From the NCBI GenBank assembly GCA_011365025.1, contig RDOF01000013.1, positions 13,055-77,054 on the forward strand: DNA of 64,000 nucleotides, in the 5' to 3' direction. Below, piece after piece: positions 24,575 to 34,171 of the stretch; within the stretch, counting starts at the first letter, position 1, and every line of letters starts with the position of its first letter. This stretch comes from Candidatus Thorarchaeota archaeon. GTDB lineage: Archaea; Asgardarchaeota; Thorarchaeia; Thorarchaeales; Thorarchaeaceae. The notes under the pieces are model-generated. The model did no database searches. It had not been told where the DNA came from and worked only from the letters and a program-made list of their open reading frames with translations. Position numbers and translations under genes: made by a program.

Positions 24575-25599
24575 TTCCCAATGGCGCTTTCGCGTCGGGT
24601 TGAGTAATCGGCAGGGTAACTAAAGGTGGTCATATATCGTTCAATCCCAGCATCCTTTCCTAGTGCCTTCAATTCCTGAAGCTGTTCCATTGATGTCACT
24701 CCCCAACGGAAGAGAGATACAGTGCCACCTCGCCGAGTGAACTCGTTGGTGAAGTAAAGTGACTCAATTAGCTCGTTGTACTCAGCGGACCCGCTGATGG
24801 GGAGAATTGGACTCCATGGATAGAGATTGATAATGACACTTCCAGTAATGTCAAGGATACCGTTGTAATCATAGCCATACTGACCCCTGCCACCTTCCGA
24901 GAAGCCGGTTTCTGGGTCAAGCAGGACTTCCACGGATATCTTCAGGGGCGTTTCTCTGGCAGTCTTTTCATCAGATGCCTTTGCTGCCGCATGTAGGTGG
25001 CGGAGACCTTCATTGATCTTGCCGGCCCTCCATTCATGCCACCTTGCGTGATATTCAGGATTCTCGGTGATGTACTCGTAGGTAAGTCGGGCAGGCTCCT
25101 GATCAACAATTGGCGCGAACTCGCTTCTGCACCTATTACAGAAGCAGAAATGATCACGAATGAACCCTGCGCCAAAGAGGAGAATCTCATCTATAGGAAA
25201 TGCACCGAGTTCACCGACAATTTCCGCGCCATAGGCCCAAAACTCCTCTCTGTTCGGGCAAATCTGGTGAGGCATTTGCTCGCCTCGTGGCGATACCGTG
25301 TGATACTTCGGGTCACGTGCAAACCATCCATCGGTATAGAAATCCATACTGGCAACAGTATGAATGTCCAACATATGCGTCAAGTCCACTAGCTCTTGGA
25401 AGAGCTGAGTGTTTTGCTCCTGTACGGGGGCAGTCTTGCTTGGAAAATTCACATATCCTGTGGGCCCCTTCCCAACAATTCCTATCGATTCCATGTAAGA
25501 TGCGTAGGTCGACACGAAATCCTTCGCTGACATATCAATGTCCTCGGGTTTTAGAAGGATCAGGAGTTTTTGCATGAAGAATTCCCTGAAGTTAGACAT
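24568..25599 (-). CDS. TIM-barrel, glycoside-hydrolase-like protein with Cys cluster
   Basis: 343-residue soluble protein. The central segment ICPNREEFWAYGAEIVGEL followed by FPIDEILLFGAGFIRDHFCFCNRCRSEF resembles the barrel signature of uncharacterised glycosidase-like proteins: 'CPN' after one strand, then a strand ending near acidic or basic residues, then a CxCxxC finger. A second strand region reads IKISVEV-like, and a later one reads TGSVIINLYPWSP. There is no signal peptide, so a secreted polysaccharide hydrolase is unlikely. The fold is inferred by eye and the catalytic activity is unknown. Confidence 0.5.
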   Translation of the reverse strand: MSNFREFFMQKLLILLKPEDIDMSAKDFVSTYASYMESIGIVGKGPTGYVNFPSKTAPVQEQNTQLFQELVDLTHMLDIHTVASMDFYTDGWFARDPKYHTVSPRGEQMPHQICPNREEFWAYGAEIVGELGAFPIDEILLFGAGFIRDHFCFCNRCRSEFAPIVDQEPARLTYEYITENPEYHARWHEWRAGKINEGLRHLHAAAKASDEKTARETPLKISVEVLLDPETGFSEGGRGQYGYDYNGILDITGSVIINLYPWSPILPISGSAEYNELIESLYFTNEFTRRGGTVSLFRWGVTSMEQLQELKALGKDAGIERYMTTFSYPADYSTRRESAIGNY

Positions 25600-25713
25600 T
25601 TTTTCTACTCCGGCAACATCAATGGTCTTGCATCTGTCCTTTAGCGTTTTCCCCTGTGTCCGCTATAAGAATTTCTTAGGGATACCCGCCATGTTTTTTG
25701 TAGCTACACCTGC

Positions 25714-28503
25714 TTAAAAGAACTGGTCAAGCGTGGTAAATCCTAGCAACTCCTCAAAATCAATTCCTACTGAATCTAAGACTTGCTCGAAGACTGATCG
25801 TAGAGTATCGATATACTTGTCTTTGTCAAGCCAGTAACTCGCACCTTCAGCCAGTTGTACTGGGAGAAGATCCTCTGGCCCCTTTGTTTTGATGTATTCC
25901 ACGATGGTCCCGGGTGGCACATCATATCCTGCATTCTTCAGCATCAAGGCTGCACGAACATGTTGAGGAGTGGTTTTTCCATAGGCGTCAAGAGGCTTGG
26001 TCATCTGTACACGAAAGGCAAGCTCTTCCGGTTCGTATGGATCTGCCTTCCCCTCAAGACGATCAATGACAGAATTGACTATTTCGCGCACTTCTTCCTT
26101 TGCGGCCTCAAACCCCTCGGGATTGTCGACCTTGCTTAGGGCACCGAGCATTTTCCGGAAAGCGTCTTGTACAAAATTGGGGGTGTTCCTCTTCTTTCCG
26201 CTGAGCCCCTTTACCTCCACATAGCCCGATTGATAGACTCCTATGTAGTTCTTCTTTCGGTCAGACAATGCTACATACTTGTAGGTTTTCTCAACCTCAA
26301 GATCAATTCCCAATTCATCACGGGACCACTTGACAAGTTCTTCTTGCTGCTCGGAAGACGGGTTGTCTAGGAATACAGAGTCGGTATCGCCATAGAGGAC
26401 CTTCACTCCCATAGATTCCGCTTTTTTCTTGGTCTTGATAATTGCATTCCGTCCATAGGCGGTAACGCTCTCTGCCGCGGGCATGCAGAAGAGCTCAAAA
26501 TGCTGAGCTCCTGTTACTCCATAGGCAGCATTGACAAATACCTTCAACGCCTTCTCCACTACGCCATACCAGTTACGCGTTTGCTCGTCAAGTTTCTTAT
26601 CCTTGCTTCTCGACTTGAACCATTTCACACGAGTATCGCGGAAGAAGCCAATGGTTTGGCTAATCATTCCCTTTCGCTTCTTGCAAATCCAATGGTCCGT
26701 TTCAGGAACACGGTTATCGGTTGCATTCCTGCATTCTTCGTGAGGACAATCAACCGTTTCATAGCTAATGTTGTGGCGTTTCATGATTGTAGGATACAGG
26801 CTGGCAAAGTCCAATACTGTTGCATTGAAGTGCACACCGGCCTCGGGTTCGATTACAATAGCTCCCTTGAATCGCTTATCCTTGATCATCGCTTCAGTAT
26901 GAGCTTCTGCGGATTTCAGGGTGTCAATGTCGATTCGCCTTGGGATGATGAATCCCTGGGACCGATGTTCCTGTCTAAAGAGAGACTGAATCCATGAAGA
27001 GATGCCAAGACGTGTCACATCTTCCATTGACAGACGCGATATACGCATGAGGAGAACTATCAGACGCAGCAACAGGTTGTCGTCATAGGATGTGATTCTT
27101 TGGGTAATATTGGCATCAAGCCAGCAATAGTGAGCAAGTTCGTTGTACGGTAGCGCTGATATGTCTGTGCTGAGCTCCAGTTTCCCAATTCCGAGGAGAC
27201 CTTGCGCAATAGAGTCCAAGTTCGATTGCTCGTAAGCTCCCGAAAGCGCATAGAGCCGAATTGAGGGGTTCTTCAGGAATCGGTAGAGGTCGATGTGAAT
27301 TCCCTTCCGTAGTAAGGACAACTCCTTAGCCAAATAGATTGGGCAGTCCGCCTCCATGTTGATACCAAGCTTCTTCGCTCTATTGTGCAAATACTGAAGG
27401 TCGAATGCATCACCGACAAAGGTCAAGACGACGGGATAGTCATCAATGAGACGAAATGCATCAAGAATCATCTCTCTTTCATCGTCATAGTATTCTATCT
27501 CAAGTTGCTTTGGAAATCCGCTTGGTTTTGGACCCTCAATAATACCCTTCCGCTTCAGAACAAAGCACTTCTGAAAGTTCTCATTGTCAGACAGGCCAAT
27601 GGCCGTTACCTCATAGGGGGCGGTAGCAGCATCAGGAACCCTGTTCTTGACAGGAGTATAAACCTCTATGTCAACTGCGATTCTTCGAATATCAGGGACT
27701 TCAGTAAAGAACATGGGAGAGTATGATGAGATTATGTCCGCCAGACCTTCTTCATCACCAATGGTTTTTTTGAACTCATCAAGTAGTGATTGATCCAGCT
27801 TGGGAGGACATGGAACCAAGTCCCCCTTTTCTATCTTGTATGGCAAGCCACTGACAATGTCCTGATCATAGGTGTAGCAATTTCGGTATCGAATATTCGC
27901 CTCCCAGGCGTGACTAATGGGCTCTGGTCCGCTTCTATCCACAAGCCGGTCTCTTATCGCGCCTACAGAACCTCCAATTGCAAGCGGATCGGTTCCAATG
28001 ACCTTTGTCATTTTCACTGACGAATCGCGCAAAAGATCAACTAATGTCACCTCTTCCGCCCTGACAAATCCCCTGTGAGATCCAGTCTTTTGTTCTACAA
28101 CCTGCACTGGGTAATCAGTGTAGCAATAGGGCTTGTGACCCCTATTATCATACCAGAAGTAAATTCGCTTCGACTTCGGTTCGTACAGTCTTGCAAAAGC
28201 CCGGTTCTCAGCTCCTGAGTAGTCCACCGAAAGAATATACGATGGCGGAAGATCATTCGGTCGGTCCTTGTCCGGGGCCTTTAAAGGAGCTACGATTTCT
28301 TCCTCTTCTTCTTCCTCTTCCCCATATTCATCATTGGAATTGTCACGAGATTCATTAATTTCATTAGATTTCGAGGCCTTTGCTTGCTGCGCGTTTGGCT
28401 TCCCGGGAGACGCTTTCGGCTGATCATCAGTGGTTTCGCTGAAAAAGTCCTCTAGATTTGACTGCGCGCCTTCGCCATCTTGTTTATCGTCGGACAATTC
28501 CAC
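25714..28503 (-). CDS. polB: Family B DNA polymerase
   Basis: 929-residue replicative-type polymerase with 3'-5' proofreading. Exo I is VDIEVY (D278), and Exo III is recognisable as YCWLDANIT. Polymerase motif A is DFASLYP (D565), motif B is KVFVNAAYG, and motif C is YGDTDS (Y704). The last residues, TTLDQFF, match the C-terminal PCNA-binding motif of archaeal PolB. The first ~80 residues are acidic and low-complexity (a run of Glu), with no recognised domain. It appears intact, with no intein. It is transcribed alone, divergent from the PPC gene. Confidence 0.97.
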   Translation of the reverse strand: MELSDDKQDGEGAQSNLEDFFSETTDDQPKASPGKPNAQQAKASKSNEINESRDNSNDEYGEEEEEEEEIVAPLKAPDKDRPNDLPPSYILSVDYSGAENRAFARLYEPKSKRIYFWYDNRGHKPYCYTDYPVQVVEQKTGSHRGFVRAEEVTLVDLLRDSSVKMTKVIGTDPLAIGGSVGAIRDRLVDRSGPEPISHAWEANIRYRNCYTYDQDIVSGLPYKIEKGDLVPCPPKLDQSLLDEFKKTIGDEEGLADIISSYSPMFFTEVPDIRRIAVDIEVYTPVKNRVPDAATAPYEVTAIGLSDNENFQKCFVLKRKGIIEGPKPSGFPKQLEIEYYDDEREMILDAFRLIDDYPVVLTFVGDAFDLQYLHNRAKKLGINMEADCPIYLAKELSLLRKGIHIDLYRFLKNPSIRLYALSGAYEQSNLDSIAQGLLGIGKLELSTDISALPYNELAHYCWLDANITQRITSYDDNLLLRLIVLLMRISRLSMEDVTRLGISSWIQSLFRQEHRSQGFIIPRRIDIDTLKSAEAHTEAMIKDKRFKGAIVIEPEAGVHFNATVLDFASLYPTIMKRHNISYETVDCPHEECRNATDNRVPETDHWICKKRKGMISQTIGFFRDTRVKWFKSRSKDKKLDEQTRNWYGVVEKALKVFVNAAYGVTGAQHFELFCMPAAESVTAYGRNAIIKTKKKAESMGVKVLYGDTDSVFLDNPSSEQQEELVKWSRDELGIDLEVEKTYKYVALSDRKKNYIGVYQSGYVEVKGLSGKKRNTPNFVQDAFRKMLGALSKVDNPEGFEAAKEEVREIVNSVIDRLEGKADPYEPEELAFRVQMTKPLDAYGKTTPQHVRAALMLKNAGYDVPPGTIVEYIKTKGPEDLLPVQLAEGASYWLDKDKYIDTLRSVFEQVLDSVGIDFEELLGFTTLDQFF

Positions 28504-28604
28504 TCACTGTTTCTGTCAATGGATTTCACCTGATAAGGACTTCCCATAGTGAGTAGGCACAATTCTGCGAACGGTTCTTAAGAACACCGTGGCTTCAGGT
28601 GAAC

Positions 28605-29039
28605 ATGACTCACTCAATTGAAGCAAAGCCCATCCGTGTAATTGTTGCTAGAATGGAACCGGGTGAAGACATCCTTGAAGTAATTGAGAAAGTAGTGGAG
28701 TTCCATAATATCCGTTCAGGAACAATAAATCTGATTGGAGCAATATCAAGAGCACACCTCGGCTATTTTGATCGAAAGGCAAAGGAATACAGGAGTTACG
28801 TGTTGAAGCAAGATCTCGAAGTTGTTTCTTGCATGGGCAACATCTCACGATTAAGCGATGGTAGTGCAGTGATTCATGCGCACATGGTTGTATCAGAAGA
28901 AACAGGCGCCTGTTTTGGTGGACACCTGATGAAGGGCTGTGAGGTGTCAGTCACAATCGAACTGATTATTCAGGAGCTGGACGTAGACCTAAGAAGAAAG
29001 AAAGATGCAGAGACCGGGTTGAATCTCCTGAATCTCTGA
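28605..29039 (+). CDS. PPC/DUF296 domain protein
   Basis: About 144 residues consisting of one PPC (plants and prokaryotes conserved) domain. Features are the N-terminal strand/helix MEPGEDILEVIEKVVEF, the core GTINLIGAIS, and the conserved HAHMVVSEETGACFGGHLMKGC, which contains the three histidines that bind metal in this family. Prokaryotic PPC proteins trimerise; their function is unknown or linked to DNA binding. ATG at 28605 is chosen over a GTG two codons upstream. It converges on the HIT gene. Confidence 0.85.
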   Translation: MTHSIEAKPIRVIVARMEPGEDILEVIEKVVEFHNIRSGTINLIGAISRAHLGYFDRKAKEYRSYVLKQDLEVVSCMGNISRLSDGSAVIHAHMVVSEETGACFGGHLMKGCEVSVTIELIIQELDVDLRRKKDAETGLNLLNL

Positions 29040-29052
29040 TTCTGCATCTTGA

Positions 29053-29487
29053 CTAGACCTTCGCTGAAGCGATGAGCTTTGCAGTGGACTCCAGCTCTTC
29101 CCTATCGGCCATTTTTTCTCTGTAGTCGTCAGGGAACTTGAAACCAAAGGAATCGCCCTTGTTTCTGGGTATTGAATGGAAATGAAGGTGCGGAACCTCT
29201 TGACCGGCACCAACACCATTTGCCACGACCGTAATCACTCCATCAGGCGATAATACCTTGTTGACTTTTCGAGTCAGCTCTGCGAGACGCCCACTCATAT
29301 GTGCCAAGACCTTCATGTCGACATCGAAGAGGTTTTCGTAGTGCTCCTTTGGAATCAGGAGACAATGACCCTTGCTAATTGGAAAGATATCCATGAAGGC
29401 CAGACAGGTTTCGTCTTCAAAGACTTTGGATGCGGGAACCTCACCCCGTACTATCTTGCAAAATATGCAATCATCTGGGCCGGACAT
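29053..29487 (-). CDS. HIT-family nucleotide hydrolase
   Basis: 144-residue histidine-triad protein. It begins with the zinc-ribbon-like CIFCKIVRGEVPASKVFED typical of HINT-type members and ends in the triad HLHFHSIPR (HxHxHxx). The family hydrolyses nucleotide phosphoramidates or dinucleoside polyphosphates. The length is normal and the active site is complete. It is a single gene, convergent with the PPC gene and divergent from the GIFT-domain gene. Confidence 0.92.
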   Translation of the reverse strand: MSGPDDCIFCKIVRGEVPASKVFEDETCLAFMDIFPISKGHCLLIPKEHYENLFDVDMKVLAHMSGRLAELTRKVNKVLSPDGVITVVANGVGAGQEVPHLHFHSIPRNKGDSFGFKFPDDYREKMADREELESTAKLIASAKV

Positions 29488-29596
29488 AGGGAAGAGGTCA
29501 TAACACTACGAGATAAAGTGTTGCATCATTGAATAGGAGAGCGGCACAAGTCTCATTAGTTAATCTCTCTAGGGAAGGAGATAGACCCTTCAGACG

Positions 29597-30787
29597 GTGG
29601 TAGCATTGAGCAGCAGAAGAAAGTTGGTCCTCTTCGATCAAACCCAAAATGAACGCGGCAGACTAGATACGACCTACTCAGATCTAGGAAAGATTCTCAG
29701 GGACAATGACTTTGATGTAGAGCCTTACACCGAATTTATGCTCTTGGCAAAGAACTTGGAGAACGCAGATGTATTGGTTTTCGGATGTCCCAATAGCTCA
29801 AAACTGAGACCTGCAGAGATTGACGTTCTGAAGAGGTTCGTTCAGAAGGGAGGAGGCTTAATGCTGCTTTCTCTGTCGGGCGGCGATAGGGGTTTAATGA
29901 ACAACATGAGCCAGGTCTCGAAGGGATTCGGAATTGGTTTTGATAACACCGCAGTGAAGGATGAACGAAACAATGCAGGTCTGCCAACAATGCCACTCAT
30001 CTCAAATGTCACACAGCACCCAATTACTGTTGACGTAAATGATATTCTTGTGCCCTCGGGCTGTACGCTATCAGTCAGTGAGAGTGCAAAGGTGATTGCG
30101 GCAACGTCTGAAACTGCAGAGCCTCCTAACAAGCCAGTTGTTGCCATTGCAGAGAGCGGGAAAGGGAGAGTGCTCTGTGCGGGAAGCTATGAAATCTTCC
30201 GGAGAGGCGGTGGATTGAAACACCAAGGAAACAAGACATTTGCTGTTAATGCTTTTAGGTGGCTAAGCGGCGAGGTCACTGTGGCAAAACCAAGTAGGGT
30301 TGCCGAATCTCAGAAGGAAGACTCGAGCAAAGAATCCGCTGTCACCAAGGCCACGAAATCGGATGCTTCACCTGAGTTTGAAGCAACACTCCGTAGGCTT
30401 GTGAATGCAGTCTTTGATTTGCAGAAGGACATCTCCAAGTTGACAGAGAAGACAGACAAGATTGAGAAGAGCATCGAGAAGCTCAGGGACCAGTTTCAGG
30501 ACTTTGCAGAAAAAACGCAATCTCAACTGGGTGTGATGATACCTGCAAAGCAATTCAAGACAGACGAAGAAAACCGACTTGCCGAGGTAGAGGGCGACAT
30601 TAAAGGCCTACGGAAGGAGATAGGCTCTGTTCAGCAGCTTCGAGACCATATTGAGGAGCGACACTCTTCCGGAGCAATGCCAACAGAGACCTATGAAGAG
30701 CAGGTGAAGAAGCTCGATTCACGCCTGAAAAGCCTTGAGAAGAAGCTGGCCACGAAGGAGATGGAGCTTGCAGACCTTGTCTCCTAA
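29597..30787 (+). CDS. IFT52-like GIFT-domain protein with C-terminal coiled coil
   Basis: 396 residues from a GTG at 29597 (a TTG at 29606 is an alternative). Residues ~8-235 form an alpha/beta domain with the order seen in the GIFT domain of IFT52 and GldG-like proteins. Features are an early strand (KLVLFDQTQ), LENADVLVFGCPN, EIDVLKRFVQKGGGLMLLSLSGGD, FGIGFDNTAV, VPSGCTLSV, KPVVAIAESGKGRVLCAGS and NAFRWLSGE. Residues ~240-265 are a linker, and ~265-396 are a long charged coiled coil. No membrane anchor is seen. GIFT domains are nucleophile-less relatives of glutamine amidotransferase folds that act in protein assembly. The family match is inferred by segment order; the role is unknown. Confidence 0.6.
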   Translation: MVALSSRRKLVLFDQTQNERGRLDTTYSDLGKILRDNDFDVEPYTEFMLLAKNLENADVLVFGCPNSSKLRPAEIDVLKRFVQKGGGLMLLSLSGGDRGLMNNMSQVSKGFGIGFDNTAVKDERNNAGLPTMPLISNVTQHPITVDVNDILVPSGCTLSVSESAKVIAATSETAEPPNKPVVAIAESGKGRVLCAGSYEIFRRGGGLKHQGNKTFAVNAFRWLSGEVTVAKPSRVAESQKEDSSKESAVTKATKSDASPEFEATLRRLVNAVFDLQKDISKLTEKTDKIEKSIEKLRDQFQDFAEKTQSQLGVMIPAKQFKTDEENRLAEVEGDIKGLRKEIGSVQQLRDHIEERHSSGAMPTETYEEQVKKLDSRLKSLEKKLATKEMELADLVS

Positions 30788-32355
30788 GTTTCTTCAAGGG
30801 CATCCAGAGAAGATGGTGACTCTGGAAGTTCTTGAGGTCGGGGATTGAACCTAGAAACAACACTCCTCAATCCAATTCTAACGGGGCGAGCTAGAAGATT
30901 ATATGTATCTGAAAAAGCGCTTCTAAGAAGATAAGCAAAGAGAATCAGAACGAGGTAGAGAAGGTATAGATTACGATCGGGAATCATAATTGCAAGGGCA
31001 AGTATGAACGGATTAACAAGCATAGGCAAAGACACGCGCACCTTGCTCGAGTCCCTGTTGCATAAAGCAGAAACTGAAAGAATGGAGAAGAATGGTGCGA
31101 GAACCACAGTGTAGTACTTGTAGATACCCCGTGGAGAGAATAGATGCACACACAGCATCAGAAGAAAAGTGAGATAGAGCAGCCTTCTCCAGTAACCACG
31201 GAGGTTGTTGTCATTCTTTACTTCAAGGAGCAGAAGCAGGAGGATTGGTATGAGACCGAGCATCAACAGGATGGAGTAGTAGTTCAAGAGATCCGTCGCT
31301 TCGGCAAGCCATTGAAGCAGCGGCACAAATGGTTCAAAGGGAGTTGCCTGTGCCTGAATTCCTCCAACAACAAACAGCGCTGCAATTGTGATAGGGGAAT
31401 TGGATGCTGGAAGTTCAGTGAAACTTCGGAGCCGTGTAGCTCCAGCTCTCTGCAGAATGTTATACAAGTAATTTGCAGGGTCCAGTATGTAGGGCAAAGA
31501 AGCAATACCAGCATAGATAATCACGACAATGGCAATCTTTGCAAAACCAAGAAGGTCCAGCTTATCGTCGGAATTCTCGCTTTCCTCCTCAGGAGTCTTG
31601 TCATCCCTCTGTTTGGATTTCTTGGGAGGCCGTCGAAGCAAGTAGGCGAAGAGAGGGAGCGCGAAGAAAAAGGCAGTCTGCTTGAAGAAAGCAGACATTG
31701 TCATTGAGATTGCACCAGCTATTCTATAATCCTTCATGAGAAGAAGGAATGAGAGCATAGCAAAGAACACGAATGGCGCCGGGTTCAGCCAGTCAAAAGT
31801 CGTGTAATAAAGAACAATTGGACTGAAAAGGTAGGTTGCCGCAGCAGTGTCGCCCACGTGCTGATTTCCGGAGAGAAACGCCGCTATTCCATGAACAGGG
31901 AACACCGTTATGAAGCCAAAGAGAGTAATGATAAATCCAATACCCAAGTCAGGATGAATTATCTTCCCAATTACGCAGATATAGAGATAGAGTGGCGGGA
32001 AGAAGTAGGGCACATTGAAGGAGTTCGAGTTCACGATGATTGTGTCAAACTCAGTAGTATATGGTAACTCACCACTAAGAAACTGCTCAGCCCAGCTGTG
32101 ATAGAAATAATCATGGTCAGCCCAACCTTCGAAGTTCAGGTGAATTGTGTAGCCAAAGACATCAAGCTCACCATAGCCATTCCATGCTGCTCTGAAGGGA
32201 CGTGTGCCATTGGTAACAAAGTCGATAGCGGCTTCATTGAACACCCATACCCATACAACTGCTCCAGCCAACAGAATCACGATGAGTAAGCTGTTTCTTT
32301 TAATTGCGGCTGCTATATTGTTCAGGGCATAGTGCTTCATACGCCCATCCCTCAC
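30784..32355 (-). CDS. GT-C-like multi-pass membrane protein, copy 2
   Basis: 523-residue integral membrane protein with roughly 10-12 helices. The first lumenal loop has acidic and aromatic residues (EGWADHDYFYHSWAEQF, LPYTTEFD), the arrangement expected for GT-C glycosyltransferases that use polyprenyl-phosphate sugars. PYFFPPLYLY, FKQTAFFFALPL and SPRGIYKYYTVVLAPFFSI are shared in modified form with the preceding gene (YIFPPLTAV, FKQTAWFLGIPL, GPRGVYKYYFTLMAPFFSI), so the two are tandem duplicates. Translation starts at a GTG overlapping the upstream stop (GTGA) or at the ATG at 32340. Its end overlaps the GIFT gene by 4 bp. The donor and acceptor are unknown. Confidence 0.7.
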   Translation of the reverse strand: MRDGRMKHYALNNIAAAIKRNSLLIVILLAGAVVWVWVFNEAAIDFVTNGTRPFRAAWNGYGELDVFGYTIHLNFEGWADHDYFYHSWAEQFLSGELPYTTEFDTIIVNSNSFNVPYFFPPLYLYICVIGKIIHPDLGIGFIITLFGFITVFPVHGIAAFLSGNQHVGDTAAATYLFSPIVLYYTTFDWLNPAPFVFFAMLSFLLLMKDYRIAGAISMTMSAFFKQTAFFFALPLFAYLLRRPPKKSKQRDDKTPEEESENSDDKLDLLGFAKIAIVVIIYAGIASLPYILDPANYLYNILQRAGATRLRSFTELPASNSPITIAALFVVGGIQAQATPFEPFVPLLQWLAEATDLLNYYSILLMLGLIPILLLLLLEVKNDNNLRGYWRRLLYLTFLLMLCVHLFSPRGIYKYYTVVLAPFFSILSVSALCNRDSSKVRVSLPMLVNPFILALAIMIPDRNLYLLYLVLILFAYLLRSAFSDTYNLLARPVRIGLRSVVSRFNPRPQELPESPSSLDALEET

Positions 32356-34133
32356 AATTCTACTCCTACAGGCTCATCCAAATCAATCAGTTCCTCCTGC
32401 GTTTCAGGATAGATGAAAGCAATGGCTCTATCATGGAGTTGTATGAATCGAGATGTGAGAAAAGCCATCCTCGGGGAAATGCGCTTCCGTAACCATCGCC
32501 CTGGAGCAGTCAGATAGTGCCAAAGGTCTCCAACTTGCTCGACGAAGATATAGATGAGTAAGATAAGCAGTACGTAAGCCAGATAGACATTCCTAACCGG
32601 TATCAGAATCATCAGACTAAACAATATTGGAACCCAGATCATTGAGATAGAGAAGCCAACCTCTTCCTCCGTACTGGATGCCATACTCGCCGAGGAGAAT
32701 ATTGAGAAGAAGGGAGCCATCAGTGTAAAGTAATACTTGTACACGCCTCTAGGCCCCATTAAATTGACCCACAACATCATCAGCATCGTCAGAAAGAGAA
32801 GGCGGCGAAAGTAGATTTTGGACTCGCCTTCGCGTTTGGGCTCCAAAAACATCAATCCAGCAATCACAAGAACGCCAAGAACAAGAAGAGCCCCAGAGAA
32901 GACGAGGGTATCAACAAGCTCCGCAAGGGTGGGAAGGCCAGCCATTACTGGAAGAACCTGAAAACGGATGGGGCTTGTGTATGGAGGGGGCTTGGTGAAT
33001 GACTCAAGAGGGAATCCACCCATTGCCAACCGCAGGTGAATCAAGATGGTCTGGGGTTGTGCAATGACGAAGGGGAGTAGGATTACGCCCGCAAAGATGA
33101 CAACCACTATGACACTAATAGCGAACTCCCATAAATCAAGGTATTCTCTCGCAAGGACTCCGACTTTGGCCTTTCGATCATATAGAAAGCCAATTACTCC
33201 AACAACAGCTACAAGCCACCATGCAGGGTGGTTGTAGATGGCTCCGGCCAAGATGGAAATGGCCGACACAATTAGGAATCCAACAGCCAAGTATGGGAAA
33301 GGCTCAGGTTTTTTCTCTGAGGACTCATACTCCTCAGAAGGGCCTCGTGATTTCATGAGCAAAAAGACCACAAGAGGAATACCCAGAAACCAAGCGGTCT
33401 GCTTGAAGAGCGCGGCAGTGACTATCAAGAGCGTTCCTGTATGCCTTTTACCCTTCGTTAGCATGTAAAAACCTGAAAAGAAGAAGAAGTAGAACGGAGC
33501 AGGATTGGTCCACAGGAAGGTGGTGTGATATAGAACATTTGGTGCAAGAAGATAGGTCAAGGCAGCAGCTTCACCCACGTGGCGATTGTTGGATAACTCG
33601 CGAGCAATGCCATAGACAGGAAGGGCAGTTAGATACCCAAGTATGGTAATTAGTAGTCCAATGCCCCAGTTGTCAACTGGGATAAGGATGCCAATCGCAT
33701 AGAATACTGCCGTCAAAGGCGGAAAGATGTAGAGACCATTGTTGTTTGTGATTCCATCCATCTCGAGATGACCAAAAGCATCACCATATGGCATCACGCC
33801 GTTCAGCAAATTGTGACCCCAATGAACATAGAAGAAGCTGTAATCGCTGTACCCTTCAAACTGGTATTGAATAGTAAACCCAAAGATGTCAATGTTGCCT
33901 GGGCTGAATCCAGTGCCAGCTCCACCTAACCACACTGATCTCGAGTTCCATGAGCCTGCTGCAAGATAATCAGCAAGAGCGGTTTGGAATATATTCGCCC
34001 ACACTACTGCACCGATAACCAGTACCACAATGAGAAGGATGTATTCGTATATGAATTTGATAAAGTGCCGCTTCAGCTCTACTCGGTCCATGGCACACGA
34101 ATTCTCAACGCACCCCTTAATATGTGTCCTCAT
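32352..34133 (-). CDS. GT-C-like multi-pass membrane protein, copy 1
   Basis: 593-residue membrane protein paralogous to the next gene downstream and co-transcribed with it. It has a first hydrophobic helix (YEYILLIVVLVIGAVVWAN), a large exposed loop with EGYSDYSFFYVHWGHNL and MPYGDAFG, then a series of helices. A larger cytoplasmic loop with charged residues (MKSRGPSEEYESSEKKPEPF) separates two helical bundles. It ends with a soluble ~70-residue C-terminal tail. It is probably a glycosyltransferase or oligosaccharide-processing enzyme of the GT-C class. The start may be the ATG at 34091 (MDRVELKRHF). It is the first gene of this two-gene unit. Confidence 0.7.
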   Translation of the reverse strand: MRTHIKGCVENSCAMDRVELKRHFIKFIYEYILLIVVLVIGAVVWANIFQTALADYLAAGSWNSRSVWLGGAGTGFSPGNIDIFGFTIQYQFEGYSDYSFFYVHWGHNLLNGVMPYGDAFGHLEMDGITNNNGLYIFPPLTAVFYAIGILIPVDNWGIGLLITILGYLTALPVYGIARELSNNRHVGEAAALTYLLAPNVLYHTTFLWTNPAPFYFFFFSGFYMLTKGKRHTGTLLIVTAALFKQTAWFLGIPLVVFLLMKSRGPSEEYESSEKKPEPFPYLAVGFLIVSAISILAGAIYNHPAWWLVAVVGVIGFLYDRKAKVGVLAREYLDLWEFAISVIVVVIFAGVILLPFVIAQPQTILIHLRLAMGGFPLESFTKPPPYTSPIRFQVLPVMAGLPTLAELVDTLVFSGALLVLGVLVIAGLMFLEPKREGESKIYFRRLLFLTMLMMLWVNLMGPRGVYKYYFTLMAPFFSIFSSASMASSTEEEVGFSISMIWVPILFSLMILIPVRNVYLAYVLLILLIYIFVEQVGDLWHYLTAPGRWLRKRISPRMAFLTSRFIQLHDRAIAFIYPETQEELIDLDEPVGVEL

Positions 34134-34171
34134 GAACGTCAGCTTGGGGGGAGGCTCATGCCTAGAAATGG

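Noticed and set aside
25714..28503. Intein or frameshift in PolB
   Set aside because: All polymerase and exonuclease motifs follow in normal order and spacing in one uninterrupted frame.
31144..31707. Long plus-strand ORF (187 codons) opposite the GT-C-like gene
   Set aside because: Complement of a hydrophobic membrane gene; its composition is disordered and no start signal is present.
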